A stretch of 64,000 nucleotides of DNA from Sphagnum compactum (Eukaryota; Bryophyta; Sphagnopsida; Sphagnales): the NCBI GenBank assembly GCA_965153455.1, contig OZ234496.1, positions 15,678,304 to 15,742,303 on the forward strand, read 5' to 3'. Below are positions 23,261-34,134 of the stretch, piece after piece (within the stretch, counting starts at the first letter, position 1; each line of letters starts with the position of its first letter). The notes under the pieces are model-generated. The model was not told where the DNA came from. It was given only the letters and a program-made list of their open reading frames with translations, and ran no database searches. Both the position numbers and the translations under genes were made by a program.

Positions 23261-24130
23261 GTATTCCTTGTTTGGTTAAGCTTTTGCAGGACGTCAGTCG
23301 AACCCTGCGGCAGGACTTTGTGGGCATCACACTGACACCAGGAGAGTTCGTATGGGGTTAACGTCCTGCCAAAACTCTCTCCCATCCCACCTTTTTTGTG
23401 CTCTTTACCACCCAACCCACTTTGACCACTCTTCAGTACCCTTTTGTTTTCAGTCGTTGGAGCAATGCCTTCCGAAAAACCGACTAATTCCTCATAAATG
23501 TCATTGGGGACTGGGTACTTCTACAATCCTGACCCAGATGGGTCAGTTCCCACCTTGCCGCACTAGTGGCAATGTCAACAAACCCTGCACTACAGGTGGG
23601 AACCGGCCCCCTATATGAAGTGTAAGTTGATACAAAGTGTTGACAGGACAGGCAGCAGGAACTGGCCTCACATTATAAGCCATAGCTGACACCCAGATGA
23701 CATGCACCGAACGCCAAGTGGGATTATTTGACGGAGAACCCACCAGCGCCCATCCTTTGGAAACCCCTTTATGATGGCGTTGTGGATGAACTACAACTAA
23801 CCCCAAATCTAAATCTGAGTTCTCAAATCCCAAATCTAACCCCCAAAAACTTATTTTTGTTCATTTTGGCATTCTTGGTAATTACTTTTTTCAAAATTTA
23901 ATTAATTTAAAAATAATTTAATTAATGCTGAATTTGTTAAGGAGTATGATAAATTAGGAGGGGGGAGGGTTCTTTACACCTTAAGTGTAACATCGTCACC
24001 CCCTTCCCTCTCGATGAGTAGGTAGGTGCAAGATTCGTCCTCTATGACGATTCTGACACAGGCAGGCACTCATGGGCAAGCGAGATTGTTTAAATTTATC
24101 TTTCCCCGTGCACAACAAAATCACGAAAGA
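23261..24130. other. Spacer, nothing recognised
   Basis: Low-similarity sequence with short duplicated phrases (CCCAGATGGGTCAG, CACCCAGATGACATG). No gene supported. Confidence 0.35.
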
Positions 24131-24135
24131 TGCAA

Positions 24136-24459
24136 CTAATAAGTTGTAACAAAAGCTTGCTCTCTAATTAAGTTGGCATCTGCAGCTGCTTTTGTCCGGT
24201 TGATTTTATTATATTTTGGTACCATGCTTAATCTAGGGATGGCGTCTACAGAATTGTGCGCCTTGGTATACTTCACCAAAATCTCGCTCTCTTCTCTTTT
24301 TCTGCTTCTAGCATCATCAATCAATACTATTGTGGCTCGAGAATCAGTCGAGATTTGTAACAGCTTAAAATTAGGGCAACCCATCAGCAGCTCTAGGATC
24401 TGGGTTTGTCCAAACTCTGGGTTGCAGTTAATGCCACTCTCGCTCCATTGTAGGGGCAA
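24136..24459 (-). CDS. Hypothetical protein fragment
   Basis: A 107-codon minus-strand ORF with ordinary soluble-protein composition (TQILELLMGCPNFKLLQIST, then IVLIDDARSRKREESEILVK, then KYNKINRTKAAADANLIREQ). The opposite strand also has an ORF of similar length, so openness alone is weak evidence. I do not recognise the family. The start is unclear and upstream sequence is closed, so it could be an exon or a remnant. Confidence 0.25.
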   Translation of the reverse strand: MPLQWSESGINCNPEFGQTQILELLMGCPNFKLLQISTDSRATIVLIDDARSRKREESEILVKYTKAHNSVDAIPRLSMVPKYNKINRTKAAADANLIREQAFVTTY

Positions 24460-24499
24460 TGGGCTCTTGTTGGTTGCATTATTAAGCGTCTTCTAACTA

Positions 24500-25140
24500 G
24501 TAGTAGTAATAGTAGTAAGTACTTAATACATACAAGTCCCAGTTTCCTCTTTGAATGCAACAAACAGTGTTTTGTTTTGAAATTTTTATTAGAATATCAT
24601 GGTTTCTATTATATTGTGCTGCCGCTCCTTTAAGTTACAATTTGGATTGTATTTGCAGGGATAAGAATCTGAAGAACAGTCCCAAAAAATGTTTTAAAAA
24701 CACCATGTTCTTTCCAATATAGCCCCAAATCCCAATAGAATATAGCCAACAACTTCCCTTGTTGCTGGTCTTAATGATAAAGAAATATTTAATTCGGTGA
24801 CCTTTAGACCGAGAACCGAAGTTTGCAAAGCGCACTACTTACATATTCCTTTATAACTACTGACAACATGAACCAATACTGCACACTCCATAGGTACTAA
24901 TAATAAAAAAACAAAATTTGCATTAAGGAAAGTAGAAAATTTTTACCTGGCCAGAAAATCAGATGTGGTTGGGATTGAGCAAAACCAACCCAAGGACGAC
25001 ACGTTCTGGTGGCTTACATGAATCGATGGTCATCGATCTCCTTACTCCAGCAGCAGGAAGACACAGGTTTCGAGGCAGAAGCTTGAGCAGCATAGATATC
25101 ATAAAGATTGTAATAATCATCAAGGACCTAAGAAAAAAAC
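24500..25140. other. Spacer, nothing recognised
   Basis: AT-rich, no coding or repeat signal that I can support. Confidence 0.35.
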
Positions 25141-25177
25141 CACATTAAGATAAGTGGGCCCCAACCTTGCTTGAGAT

Positions 25178-25579
25178 GTGGTTGGTACTAAAGAAGGAGC
25201 AAAAGCAGCAGCAGCATCTAACCACCGAGTGATCATGGAGCTCGAGCACGCGCACGCGATTTTGCGAAAGCTGGGAGCAGAAGGCCCGGATGGATTCTTG
25301 AGGGAAGAAGCGTCTGTTGCACGGGAGCTCGCGAGGGCGACAGCGGCAGCTGCGGCACCCCTCGTGCAGTGTGAATGTGTCCTCGTGCACGCGGGTGCGG
25401 GATGGCCTCTAATCCGCCTGCCCGCAGCCGGTTGGGCCAATCGGCCTTCTCAATACTTACGTGGAGCTTTTGCATTGGTGGAGAGAATTGGCACATCTAA
25501 TCAATATGAAGGAAAACAGAGTTGGACGGATGACGAGATGCATGAAATGTCCGTCCGGTTGGATGACGGGACGGATTAA
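25178..25579 (+). CDS. GC-rich hypothetical ORF, probable captured 5' exon
   Basis: The region 25200-25450 is far more GC-rich than its surroundings. The frame reads coding-like sequence (MELEHAHAILRKLGAEGPDG, then REEASVARELARATAAAAAP, then LVQCECVLVHAGAGWPLIRL). The last third (from about codon 110) runs into GACGGATG-family repeat DNA, so the natural 3' part is missing. ATG at 25235 (MELEHAH) is the likelier native start. Function unknown. It looks like a first exon of a host gene cut by, or carried in, a repeat. Confidence 0.35.
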   Translation: MVGTKEGAKAAAASNHRVIMELEHAHAILRKLGAEGPDGFLREEASVARELARATAAAAAPLVQCECVLVHAGAGWPLIRLPAAGWANRPSQYLRGAFALVERIGTSNQYEGKQSWTDDEMHEMSVRLDDGTD

Positions 25580-25592
25580 GGGGAAGCTTCTG
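25500..25592 (+). repeat. GACGGATG-family terminal block
   Basis: GGACGGATGACGAGATGCAT, AAATGTCCGTCCGG, GGATGACGGGACGGATTAAG then GGGAAGCTTCTGACGTCCTT. Same order as 26235-26372 and 36622-36690. The cargo-side sequence begins immediately after. Confidence 0.75.
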
Positions 25593-25597
25593 ACGTC

Positions 25598-26240
25598 CTT
25601 TAATAAGTTGTTGATCTCAGACGCAGCCACGTTGGGTCCCAACGGGAAACCTCGCACATCTTGCTGCAGCCATGGCGACGATCAAGGGCCAATCCAGTAG
25701 CAGCTTTGTCATCACAATAGAGTTAAAGTTCTGCCCCACGCAACTATAAGAGAGAGAGGACCTCCTCTATCAATCTACAATGTTCTCAGTTTCGTCATCA
25801 GATGTATGCAATCTCTCTCTCTCAATATAGTTCTGTAATTTCTCCTTCTGGAAGTTAGCTTGCAGCCTGTCAGCTCATGCAAATCCCTTTTCAAGTTTTG
25901 TTTTTCTGAGTCTTTCCAGAATTTTTGTATGTTAATTGTCCTTCTCAAAGTACCCATTAGGCTTGAGAGTTGAAGGTCATTGCAGAACCAAGTGTCGCTG
26001 TTCATGCGCAGTGTTATTTGGAGCTGGTACAAACGTTGCGGACACCAAAAGTTGTCATCGGAATGTCGCCAAAGAAGGAATCCAAGAATACTTCTGTGAA
26101 AGAGACTAAAGAGGAGCAGGTGCCAATGTCTGAGGATGCGCAGATGCGTCTCAAGACGGGAGCTACTAAGGGAGGACTCACCAAGAGCGATGGATCCAAC
26201 CGAAACCGTCTAAGGAGGACGTCAAGTCGAAGGGTGGAAT
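25598..26240 (+). mobile_element. Repeat module C, LTR-like, copy 1
   Basis: Nearly identical to 38349-38990. It begins TGTTGATCTCAGACGCAGCC, has a TATA-like CTATAAGAGAGAGAGGACCT near 25745 and ends in a short frame beginning MSPKKESKNTSVKETKEEQ (from 26065). The TGTTG start, TATA-like box and downstream basic ORF resemble a retrotransposon LTR plus leader, but no primer site or second LTR was found, so the class is unproven. GACGGATG blocks flank it on both sides. Confidence 0.5.
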
Positions 26241-26372
26241 GTCAAATGTCCGTCCGGTAATAGACGGATGATGGGATGCATCAAATGTCCGTCCGGCTTA
26301 AGGGGAAGCTTGGCTTAAGGGAAAGCTTCACGACGTCCTCGCTATATTTAGCTACTGTCCGTAGCTACTGTT
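26241..26372 (+). repeat. GACGGATG-family terminal block with 66-bp unit
   Basis: CAAATGTCCGTCCGG, AGACGGATGATGGGATGCAT, GGCTTAAGGGGAAGCTTGGC, then AAAGCTTCACGACGTCCTCG and CTATATTTAGCTACTGTCC. It is the reverse complement of the array at 8706-8881. Confidence 0.8.
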
Positions 26373-27690
26373 TTTTTCTCTCTATTTCTCTTTGCTTTTC
26401 AGTTGAAAATAAATTCCCTTTTACCATTAACAGTTATTTGAGAAATGCTTACTCAAGAAATTCTATTAAATTTTTTTTTTGCCTCACAGGGTAAGACAAT
26501 TTCTTTTGTTATTTCTCTTATTTTTTTCTGTTTCTTTTTTTCCATGAATAGTTAACAGAGACTTTCTTAGTCAGGAATTTATTTATTTCTTATCAAATTC
26601 TTTTGTCGAGAAAATAACTAAACTTGGATGTGAAAAATATTTTTCTAGGGTAGTAGTAACATACTGAGCACGGCTGGATAGGTAAAAGCTCTATAGAGCA
26701 TACCCAACTGGAGCCCTCTATGACTATTTACCACATCCAGTGTGCACTGTTTAGTTTCTCCTCCATCCCCACCCATGAACCTGAAAAGATGGACCGTACA
26801 CTCGCCTATTCAGATTTCCGAGACTTGGCCCACCAATCAAAATACGTTGGCAGCTGAAAAACAATACTTTTACGTGTGAATGGAATGAATTCCCAGCTGT
26901 TTTGAGTGGCGCGTCCACACGATGACGCGACAGGATGGTGAACTGGAAGCAGCCAAATAGGCAACACGTGTACTAAACTCGAAAGAAAAACTAGTGACCA
27001 GTCAGTCTTAGCAGAATGGCCCGGTAGAAAATGTTGACTGTGCCGACACCTGGACCCCACCTAGATCTGAGAATACACCTGATGACAGTGGCCAGCATTT
27101 CGGTTTCATATTAGAGAGAAAATAAATAAGAAAAATAAAATTGGGGGTTTTAGTCCTTATTCAGTTGTTAGGTGTCCAAACATGGTTTGGTCACTCAATC
27201 TCAGTTATCCATAAAGCACACCAATATGGGGCCCCAGTTCTGCCAAAACTGAGAACCAAATGAGAAGTCAGGATGAAGATAGTACACAGGAAAGAAACAG
27301 GGGACCAAACTAGATTTCTCACCTAAATTGATGCTCAGGGGTAGTTTCACCCCCGGTTTTGGATTTCAGTTACCTACCCCTTCCCCTGCTGCTCATTATT
27401 TCCATTAAGCCTTGTCAGAATAAGATCCTCCAAATCTTCTGGACTGGTCCCTAGTTTCTTGAAAGGGTACCAAATTCCGCTCTTGAAACAGAGTGAAACA
27501 GGGATTAAATGGTCAAACTAGGGCCCAAAGACAGGGTGACTCTACCAGTAACTCTAATGTTTTTATGAAAAAAACAGAAACAGAAGACCTTATTTATAAG
27601 GGTCATTGCTGACTTTGCAAAAAATTCAGAAAATTTCCGGTGTCTTTTCGTTGCTCTTAAAGACCAGGCTACCATTTGTTCGTCGTTGAG
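26373..27690. other. Spacer, nothing recognised
   Basis: No domain-bearing ORF. Short phrases (CAAAGACAGGGTGA near 27527) recur at 43908 and 44282, hinting at shared old repeat sequence. Confidence 0.35.
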
Positions 27691-27697
27691 CACATCC

Positions 27698-28250
27698 CAA
27701 TTTCCGCACAAGATTCTACAAATTGTGAGTTTGTGGTCTTTTCTATGGTTTGTGGTCTTTTCTACACCTCCTCCTCGTTGCTTCTCCTTCATCTTCTGTA
27801 GGAACCCAATAGCCCGTTACCGTCGCCTCCTGTTTCGATGTCTCGTGTGCTTGGCAGCCAAAGAGTGTGTTGTGTCCACTGTTGCGTTCTTGCACCTCAG
27901 CTTGCGCCTTTGTTTTGGTCGGTTCAGGGTTTCGACGGATTCAGGGTTTGGTTTCAGGGTAGTTAATGCGAAGAAGAAGAAGAAGAAGAAAGAAACAAAG
28001 AAACAAAGAAGAAGAAAAATCTTGGTGTCGGTGTCAAGTTTAGGACACAGTAGATAAGAGCATAAACGGGGCGCGGGTCTAATGGCCCTCGGCATGCTCA
28101 GCTTGTTGTTGCTCAAGGCAAGCACCAAGAACTGCGTTAGAGACCTAGTCGCAAAGCTTGTCAGGGTAAACAGACCATGACGGGACGGATGGACAGAGGG
28201 ACGACGGGATGGATGGACGACGGGATGGATTGAGGGGAAGCTTCATTTAA
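27698..28250 (+). repeat. Composite-element arm (module D), copy 1
   Basis: Matches the reverse complement of 35110-35600, parts of 40030-40315, and the reverse complement of 41810-42130. It contains GGAACCCAATAGCCCGTTAC, GGTCGGTTCAGGGTTTC, a GAAGAAGAAG tract, GTCTAATGGCC and GACGGGACGGATGGACAGAG, then GGGGAAGCTTCATTTAACAT. It is an arm sequence of the GT31-carrying composite, not a gene; ORFs across it are not conserved as proteins. Confidence 0.65.
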
Positions 28251-29209
28251 CATGCCTAATGCACAGGTGTGTGTATTTGACGGTACATATCACAAAATGA
28301 TGTTGAATGATGTTGGTGTCCCAGTTACTTCGTTTTGTAAAATTTCATTCCCAGTTAAGCATTTGATCCTGTATTATGCCGAAAGTGGTTGTTCTCGCCC
28401 CCTAATCGCCTGACTTTATGGGAAACTTTAGTATCTTTTGCCCTTTACATTGAAGGGATGTGTTATTTTCAGCCTTTCATTTTTTGTGAGCATATTTGAC
28501 AAAGATTTTTATCAAAAAATATCAACTACTAAAACTTATTGAACTAATGAACCTTTTCTAATTCCAATAATTTAACATGAATACATTTTATTTAAATAAA
28601 AAATCCAGTATGAATCCATTTTTGCCCAAAAATAGGGATAAGCTTTATGGTGTTTGATGCCACTCCGCAAAGATGCCAAGCTGTTAGGCTGATTTATTTC
28701 CACAATACAACTCACCGCAATGGATTGAAGGTTTTCCATTCAGTATGTTACACCTACAAAATTTCACCCCACTTTGCTTTCAAATTCCACAATCACAATA
28801 TTGTTTTTTGCTAGAAGAATAAGGCCTTCAGTCAAAGGTCAACCATAGTATTATATTGAATAATAAACAATACATTTGGTGTGGAACAATAAGCATATAA
28901 GCATTCCACACATACTAACAATCACACGTTTACATGAATTGAAGCAATTCACCTCTTCACTAATTAAAACATAAGTTTTTGAAGCTAAAAACTTAATGTT
29001 TTCACACCAAATTCTTGTAAATTTTCTCTTTGTTTGTTAAGCATTTGAATTTAGGGCTATAGAAGCAATGACAACCATAGGTGTATTCATGGCAGAACAA
29101 TTGCAGCAATTTTGTTGTCATGGACTTGACCAGAAACTATGCTCACATGAGAAACAGGCAGGCCCCAAACTGAAATACATAATTGAAGCACACACCATGA
29201 GAGACTTAC

Positions 29210-29767
29210 CATGTACCATTGTATGGCCACAAAATCAATAACAACTGTAATTTGCTTAAGCCTTTGAGGAGCCATGTGGTGGAACCAACAGTAGGCATGT
29301 TTCTTTACTTCATCCACCTTTGAGTACCGCTTATACATGCTGACTGTTTGTTTATTGCTTTCCACAACATGCATTTCTTCCATGTAAAACAGGAATGGTT
29401 GCTTGCATATGGACATGGGTACAGGCTGTGTGTCAAAACTAAACTCCGGGTCATGATTATCATGGTTCCAAGCTGTAAAGGAAGTTTCAACAGTCGTCAA
29501 TGTTCGAGGAAGAATAATCTGCGGGAATACCTGTACAACATACCCTAATGAAATGGAGAATTACAACCTGAGCTCATGATCATAGCAAATTAACTGCTGC
29601 AAGAAATTTCCAGGATCAGTATGCATGGTCGTCATCAGTTGCTTTAGGCCTTCAAGTGCAGTCAGCCCTGGGAATACTGGTTCAATCAACTCCAAATGGT
29701 GCATAGATATGAAGGGTGTTAGTGGATGAGCTGCAAGCAATCCAAGTGCATTTCCAAAAACATCAAA
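29210..29767 (-). pseudogene. GT31/DUF604 glycosyltransferase exon, captured copy 1 (nonsense)
   Basis: A 558-bp, phase-0 exon with acceptor CTGCAG at its start and donor GTAAGT at its end. The product reads FDVFGNALGLLAAHPLTPFI, SMHHLELIEPVFPGLTALEG, LQQLICYDHELRL, then FPQIILPRTLTTVETSFTAW and KQPFLFYMEEMHV. This matches the C-terminal half of plant DUF604 (Fringe-related GT31) proteins, which are probable Golgi beta-glycosyltransferases. One TCA codon is TAA here (29561-29563), so this copy is broken. Family assignment is from remembered consensus (AAHPL, SLHH, P.FP, QQ.CYD). Confidence 0.72.
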
Positions 29768-29900
29768 CTGCAGAATGCCAAACACCAGTAAGTGGAAGAG
29801 TGACAGAGCATGAGAGAAATAGTGAACTCATGCTCCTGAGTTGTATTAAGTGCAAATTTCAGACATTGCAGATGCATCAGAGACTATACAGTTGTGGTGT
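29210..29900 (-). mobile_element. GT31-carrying composite, copy 1, cut by Gypsy sequence at its 5' side
   Basis: With its downstream flank (28260-29209, closely matching 34135-35090 in reverse) this is copy 1 of the locus. At about 29905 the match to copies 2 and 4 stops within the intron (…ACAGTTGTGGTGTGGAAG) and Gypsy polyprotein sequence begins, so part of this copy was lost. Confidence 0.6.
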
Positions 29901-29929
29901 GGAAGCACCATTAGTTTACCAGATACATT

Positions 29930-30625
29930 TCAATCTATAGGAACCACAAAGTCCAACCAGAGAAGTACTAGAGCTAAGAATCATAGTATAGAATTGAATA
30001 GTACACAATCTATTTTAGTAGATGGGGAGATTACGAATGGATATGAACCAATAGTGGCTCTACAACAAAAAAATGTATGTAAAAATGTACTATTAACACC
30101 AGCTGGGGAATGTTCAAATAGATGAAACCCCGACAAAGGTCAAAGCTTAAGACTTATTGCAAATAGTCGATTAGACATTAACCAAAGAACAACAATTAAC
30201 AAAAGTCAATCTGGGGATTAAAGAAGAACCACAAACGGTGAAATTGAATTTTCAATTACAACCAAAGAAGGTGCTGGAGTTGAAGGAAATTTTTTCAGAG
30301 TATAAAGATGTTTTTGCATGGACATACAAAGATTTGAAGGCGATCCCACCAAGGTTAGTTCAACACAGAATTGAATTTGATGCAACCATACCATTGGCAC
30401 ATCAAACCAAATATAGGTTAAATCCAAATTATGCTGTAATAATGAAAGAGGACATTGATAAACTATTAGCAACAGGTTTCATACAACCTATGGAAAAGGC
30501 AACATGGTTGTCACTAATTGTGGTAGTACCAAAGAAAATGAGAAGCTTAGAATCTGTGTGGATTTCAAAATGTTTAATGTAGCAACAAAGAAGGATCCTT
30601 TTCCATTACCTTTGACAAATGAAAG
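29930..30625 (+). mobile_element. Ty3/Gypsy polyprotein fragment ending in the RT N-terminus
   Basis: A frame at 30238-30540 reads LELKEIFSEYKDVFAWTYKD, IPPRLVQHRIEFDATIPLAH and IMKEDIDKLLATGFIQPMEK, the standard lead-in to Gypsy reverse transcriptase. A one-base change near 30538 shifts frame, after which LRICVDFKMFNVATKKDPFP and LPLTNE continue. Similarity ends about 30625, before the YVDD catalytic motif. Upstream to 29930 the same element is visible with many stops. Dead fragment. Confidence 0.85.
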
Positions 30626-30783
30626 GTGTAATCGTAATCAAATGAGCCAACAATGATGAAGGACTCAACCACAAATGGGCCTTTTTTGGACTTTTTCATT
30701 TTTTCATAGAAAGGAAATTTTGAATTTTTTTTTTTGGCAACATGTTTTTTAAAATATTTACAATTTCCCCAATAAATTACATT

Positions 30784-32640
30784 CATTACTACAAAACCAT
30801 GTCTTTTATGCTGCTGATATTGTGATTGGGATGACTCATATGATTAAAGTAATTATCCAAAATGATTAAGTTGACTTAGTTTTGTCCATTTTGCTAGGAT
30901 GACAAAAGTGGGTATGTTTGAAATGACTATGATGACTAAAATTTTAAATCAAAACGGACATTGTCAATTACATGTGGCATTTAAATGCATGCATGGCACA
31001 AAATCATGCTAGTTAATGACTAATGTAAGTCACCATAATTAGCACTATAACAACTAACATGTCAAGTTTGTTATTTTTAAGTCATATGTAATGTTATAAT
31101 ATGTGAGTCATCTTGAATGCACACAAGAACATGTTGGTTGTGACTACTATAAGTCAATATAACTAGTAGGTGATGTGTTAAGTTTGCTAGTTTTAAGTCA
31201 TCTATAATGCTACTTTGGCGCAAGTGTATTTTCTTGTTTTATTTTTAAAATTCGTTTGCTAGAATATTTCGTGAAATTTAATTACTTATCTTTTTTGTTT
31301 GAGAATTTACAAACATTTCTATTAAAGCTCAATGGTGAACCTTAATATTGTATTAGCCTAAAAAATGGTTATTCACATGATATTGTAGTGAATTATATCA
31401 ATGTTGGCTACCCACAAAAAAAAGAAAAAGAAATGTGAATAAAAATATGTGATTTGCAAGGTCAACAAGAACATTTTCAAAAGCTTTAATTACAAGCCAC
31501 AATTCATACAACAACCATAATGTAATATAAAACTTTGAATCTTAACTTTAATTATAATTATATAAGCAACCAATTACAAGTTGAAATTTGAGATTCTCAT
31601 GAAATATAATTATATATATAAACTCATATTTATCATAAATATAATCATGTATAAGAACTCCTTCACATCTCATGTGTAATTTCGTTGTTACCATGGATTG
31701 TTTTGCAAAATCTAACAACTTCAAATTAGAAAAGTACATAATTGAGTTTAATAAGATTATATCAACTTATTAAACTTTTCTTATCTACATTTCTACAGTA
31801 CATTCAATTAGCAATTATGTACTACTCATTTTGATCAGAGGTAAAATTAATGTCATAACCTTCCAAACTTTCACTATCATCATTTGAACCTTCACTAGGG
31901 TCATCTGCAATCACAACTGAAGTAACAACAGTAGAACCCCCTATAAGATTAGGAGGTTGGATTGATTTACCAATAGAAACTGGAGGTCATAACCCTGCGA
32001 ATTCATCAATAATTTCAAATCTAAACATATCGAGTTCCATAAGGTCAGCTTCAACCTTTTCTAGAACACGCCTCCTCTAGGGTTTTTTTTCGTAAAACAA
32101 CCTTCCAAGCCCTTTCCTTTGGGTCTATAGAAAAGAAAACTTGTTTTACATGCAATGGGAAAGCAGAAAGACTAATTTGAAATGGGAATTAGGGATGCAA
32201 AATTTACAAATGTGAAGCCATATTTGTCTCTTTTCATGGTTGCACTATTCCCACTATAATTTACTTTCACCCAATTGCACAACAAAACAACAATCTTCAA
32301 GACTCCGTAGTTGAGTTCCAAACTTTTTTCAACCCACCTAATGTATTCCAACTTTGCAAGCACTATCATCTAGTCATTTGGCCTTGAAATCCAGTCATGT
32401 TCAAAAATTGTTACTACATTGCTATCAAGTGTTGTTAAGTGTTCTTCAACACTTGAAACCCTAATGTGGTTTTCAAATGTGTATATCAAATGATATGACC
32501 TTGTTGTCCGTGTTAGTCGGATGGACATTTGCAATGTGTTTTTATCAATCTCCTCCCCATCCTTTATAGCATCATAAATGGCAGTCCTTATCCACACAAG
32601 AAAGGGTGGCATTTTCTTCAACTCTTCTGGGAATATAAGA
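30784..32640 (-). mobile_element. Truncated CACTA element with DUF4216 transposase exon
   Basis: The minus-strand frame 32621-32370 (LVWIRTAIYDAIKDGEEIDK, then YHLIYTFENHIRVSSVEEHL) and, after a TAG, 32369-32172 (LAKLEYIRWVEKSLELNYGV, LKIVVLLCNWVKVNYSGNSA) and decayed sequence to about 32050 (FPLHVKQVFFSIDPKERAWK) match the DUF4216 part of CACTA TNP2-type proteins. 30784 has a terminus-like CATTACTACAAAACC, and 30840-31215 is rich in ATGACT/AAGTCAT subterminal repeats. The other end appears lost near the GACGGATG block at 32815. Confidence 0.62.
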
Positions 32641-32814
32641 ACCCTTCATTGAGATTTTTTTTGTTTTTTGATTTTGGTCTGTTTCTTTTGTTTTTAATGT
32701 TTATTGTTTATAGTTTAATTTTAATTTTAATTTTTTGGTTTTTTTCTATGGAGGGCCTAGATAGATCCATTGTGATGGTTGGTAGTAATTACATATATTA
32801 AAGGAAGAATGAAA

Positions 32815-32940
32815 CTTCCCCTTAATCCGGACGGACAGTAGCTAAATATAGCGAGGACATCGTGAAGCTTTCCATCCATCTGTTCCGTCATTCATCCGTC
32901 CATCTGTCCAGTCATCCATCCGTCCCGTGATGGTGTGTTT
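32815..32940 (-). repeat. GACGGATG-family terminal block
   Basis: CTTCCCCTTAATCCGGACGG ACAGTAGC unit, GAGGACATCGTGAAGC, then CCGTCATTCATCCGTCCATC and CCATCCGTCCCGTGATGG. Followed by GTGTTTACCTCGACAAGC, which is also found after the matching block at 35145-35185. Confidence 0.8.
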
Positions 32941-33044
32941 ACCTCGACAAGCTTTGTGATTAGCTCTTCGACGCGGGGGAGAAAGAGTGGAATACAGATT
33001 GCTATAGCAACAAAAGCAGCAACAACAATAGGAAGAGACAAATT

Positions 33045-33212
33045 ATGTCGCTCTTGAAAGAGAAGGAGACGACTACTCGGATTGAGAAGGATGCGGCGGA
33101 TAATAAGAAGATGCAGTTGGAGATGAAGAAGAATGATGTGGATTCTTCTTCTTCTGCAATGCTCATGGTGACGAGGGATTTGATGTGTGCGGAAGTTGTT
33201 GTTGAAGAGTAG
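33045..33212 (+). CDS. Short ORF, possible captured C-terminal exon
   Basis: 55 codons, starting MSLLKEKETTTRIEKDAADN and ending RDLMCAEVVVEE. It is Lys/Glu-rich with a charged-helix look, like the C-terminal part of plant Myb/SANT or NAM-associated transposon proteins, but the match is only by composition. The frame stays open upstream to about 33000. A decayed version of the tail is present at 10370-10430. Confidence 0.3.
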   Translation: MSLLKEKETTTRIEKDAADNKKMQLEMKKNDVDSSSSAMLMVTRDLMCAEVVVEE

Positions 33213-33576
33213 CTGACTCACATTCATCAAATCTAGAAGAACAGAAGAAGATCAATCTCTAGTGTTGTTAAGAGATTTGATGTGTGGGGAAGTCCTGCAG
33301 TGGCCTACTGAAATTTATAATGGCAATACTGAATCCTTAAGATTTTGTACAACCATGCTGCCATTTGATGATTACACGAAAACCAGAGCAAATTCCACCA
33401 GCAGAAGATGCAATAGCATTCTATTCTTCACACCACAACTGTGTAGTCTTTGATGCATCTGCAATGTCTGAAATTTGCACTTAATACAACTCAGGAGCAT
33501 GAGTTCACTCTTTCTCTCATGCTCTGTCTCTCTTCCAATGAAATTCTGTCACTTACTGGTGTTTGGCATTATGTAG

Positions 33577-34134
33577 TTTGATGTTTTTGGAAATGCACTT
33601 GGATTGCTTGCAGCTCATCCACTAACACCCTTCATATCTATGCACCATCAGGAGTTGATTGAACCAGTATTCCCAGGCCTGATTGCACTTGAAGGCTTGA
33701 AGCAACTTATGATGGCCATGCATACTGATCCTAGAAATTTCTTGCATCAGTTAATTTGCTATGATCATGAGCTCGGGTTGTCATTCTCCATTTCATTAGG
33801 GTATGTTGTAAAGGTATTCCCGCAAATTATTCTTCCTCGAACATTGACGACTGTTGAAACTTCCTTTACAGCTTGGAACCATGATAATCATGACCCGAAG
33901 TTCAGCTTTGACACACAGCCTGTACCCATGTCCATATGCAAGCAACCATTCCTATTTTACATGGAAGAAATGCATGTTGTGGAAAGCAATAGACAAACAG
34001 TCAGCATGTATAAGCGGTACTCAAACGTGGATGAGGCAAAGAAACATGCCTACTGTTGGTTCCACCACATGGCTCCTCAAAGGCTCAAGCAAATTACAGT
34101 TGTTACTGATTTTGTGGCCATGCAATGGTACATG
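33577..34134 (+). pseudogene. GT31/DUF604 glycosyltransferase exon, captured copy 2 (open)
   Basis: 558 bp, phase 0, acceptor ATGTAG and donor GTAAGT, open for all 186 codons and continuing open into the presumed intron to 34257. Key segments: FDVFGNALGLLAAHPLTPFI, SMHHQELIEPVFPGLIALEG, CYDHELGLSFSISLGYVVKV, FTAWNHDNHDPKFSFDTQPV, HAYCWFHHMAPQRLKQITVV. It is one interior exon of a DUF604/GT31 gene with parts of both neighbouring introns, but no N-terminal anchor, no start ATG and no other exon nearby. The family probably acts in the Golgi. An isolated exon inside repeats is not a gene; an open frame could simply mean recent duplication. Confidence 0.75.
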
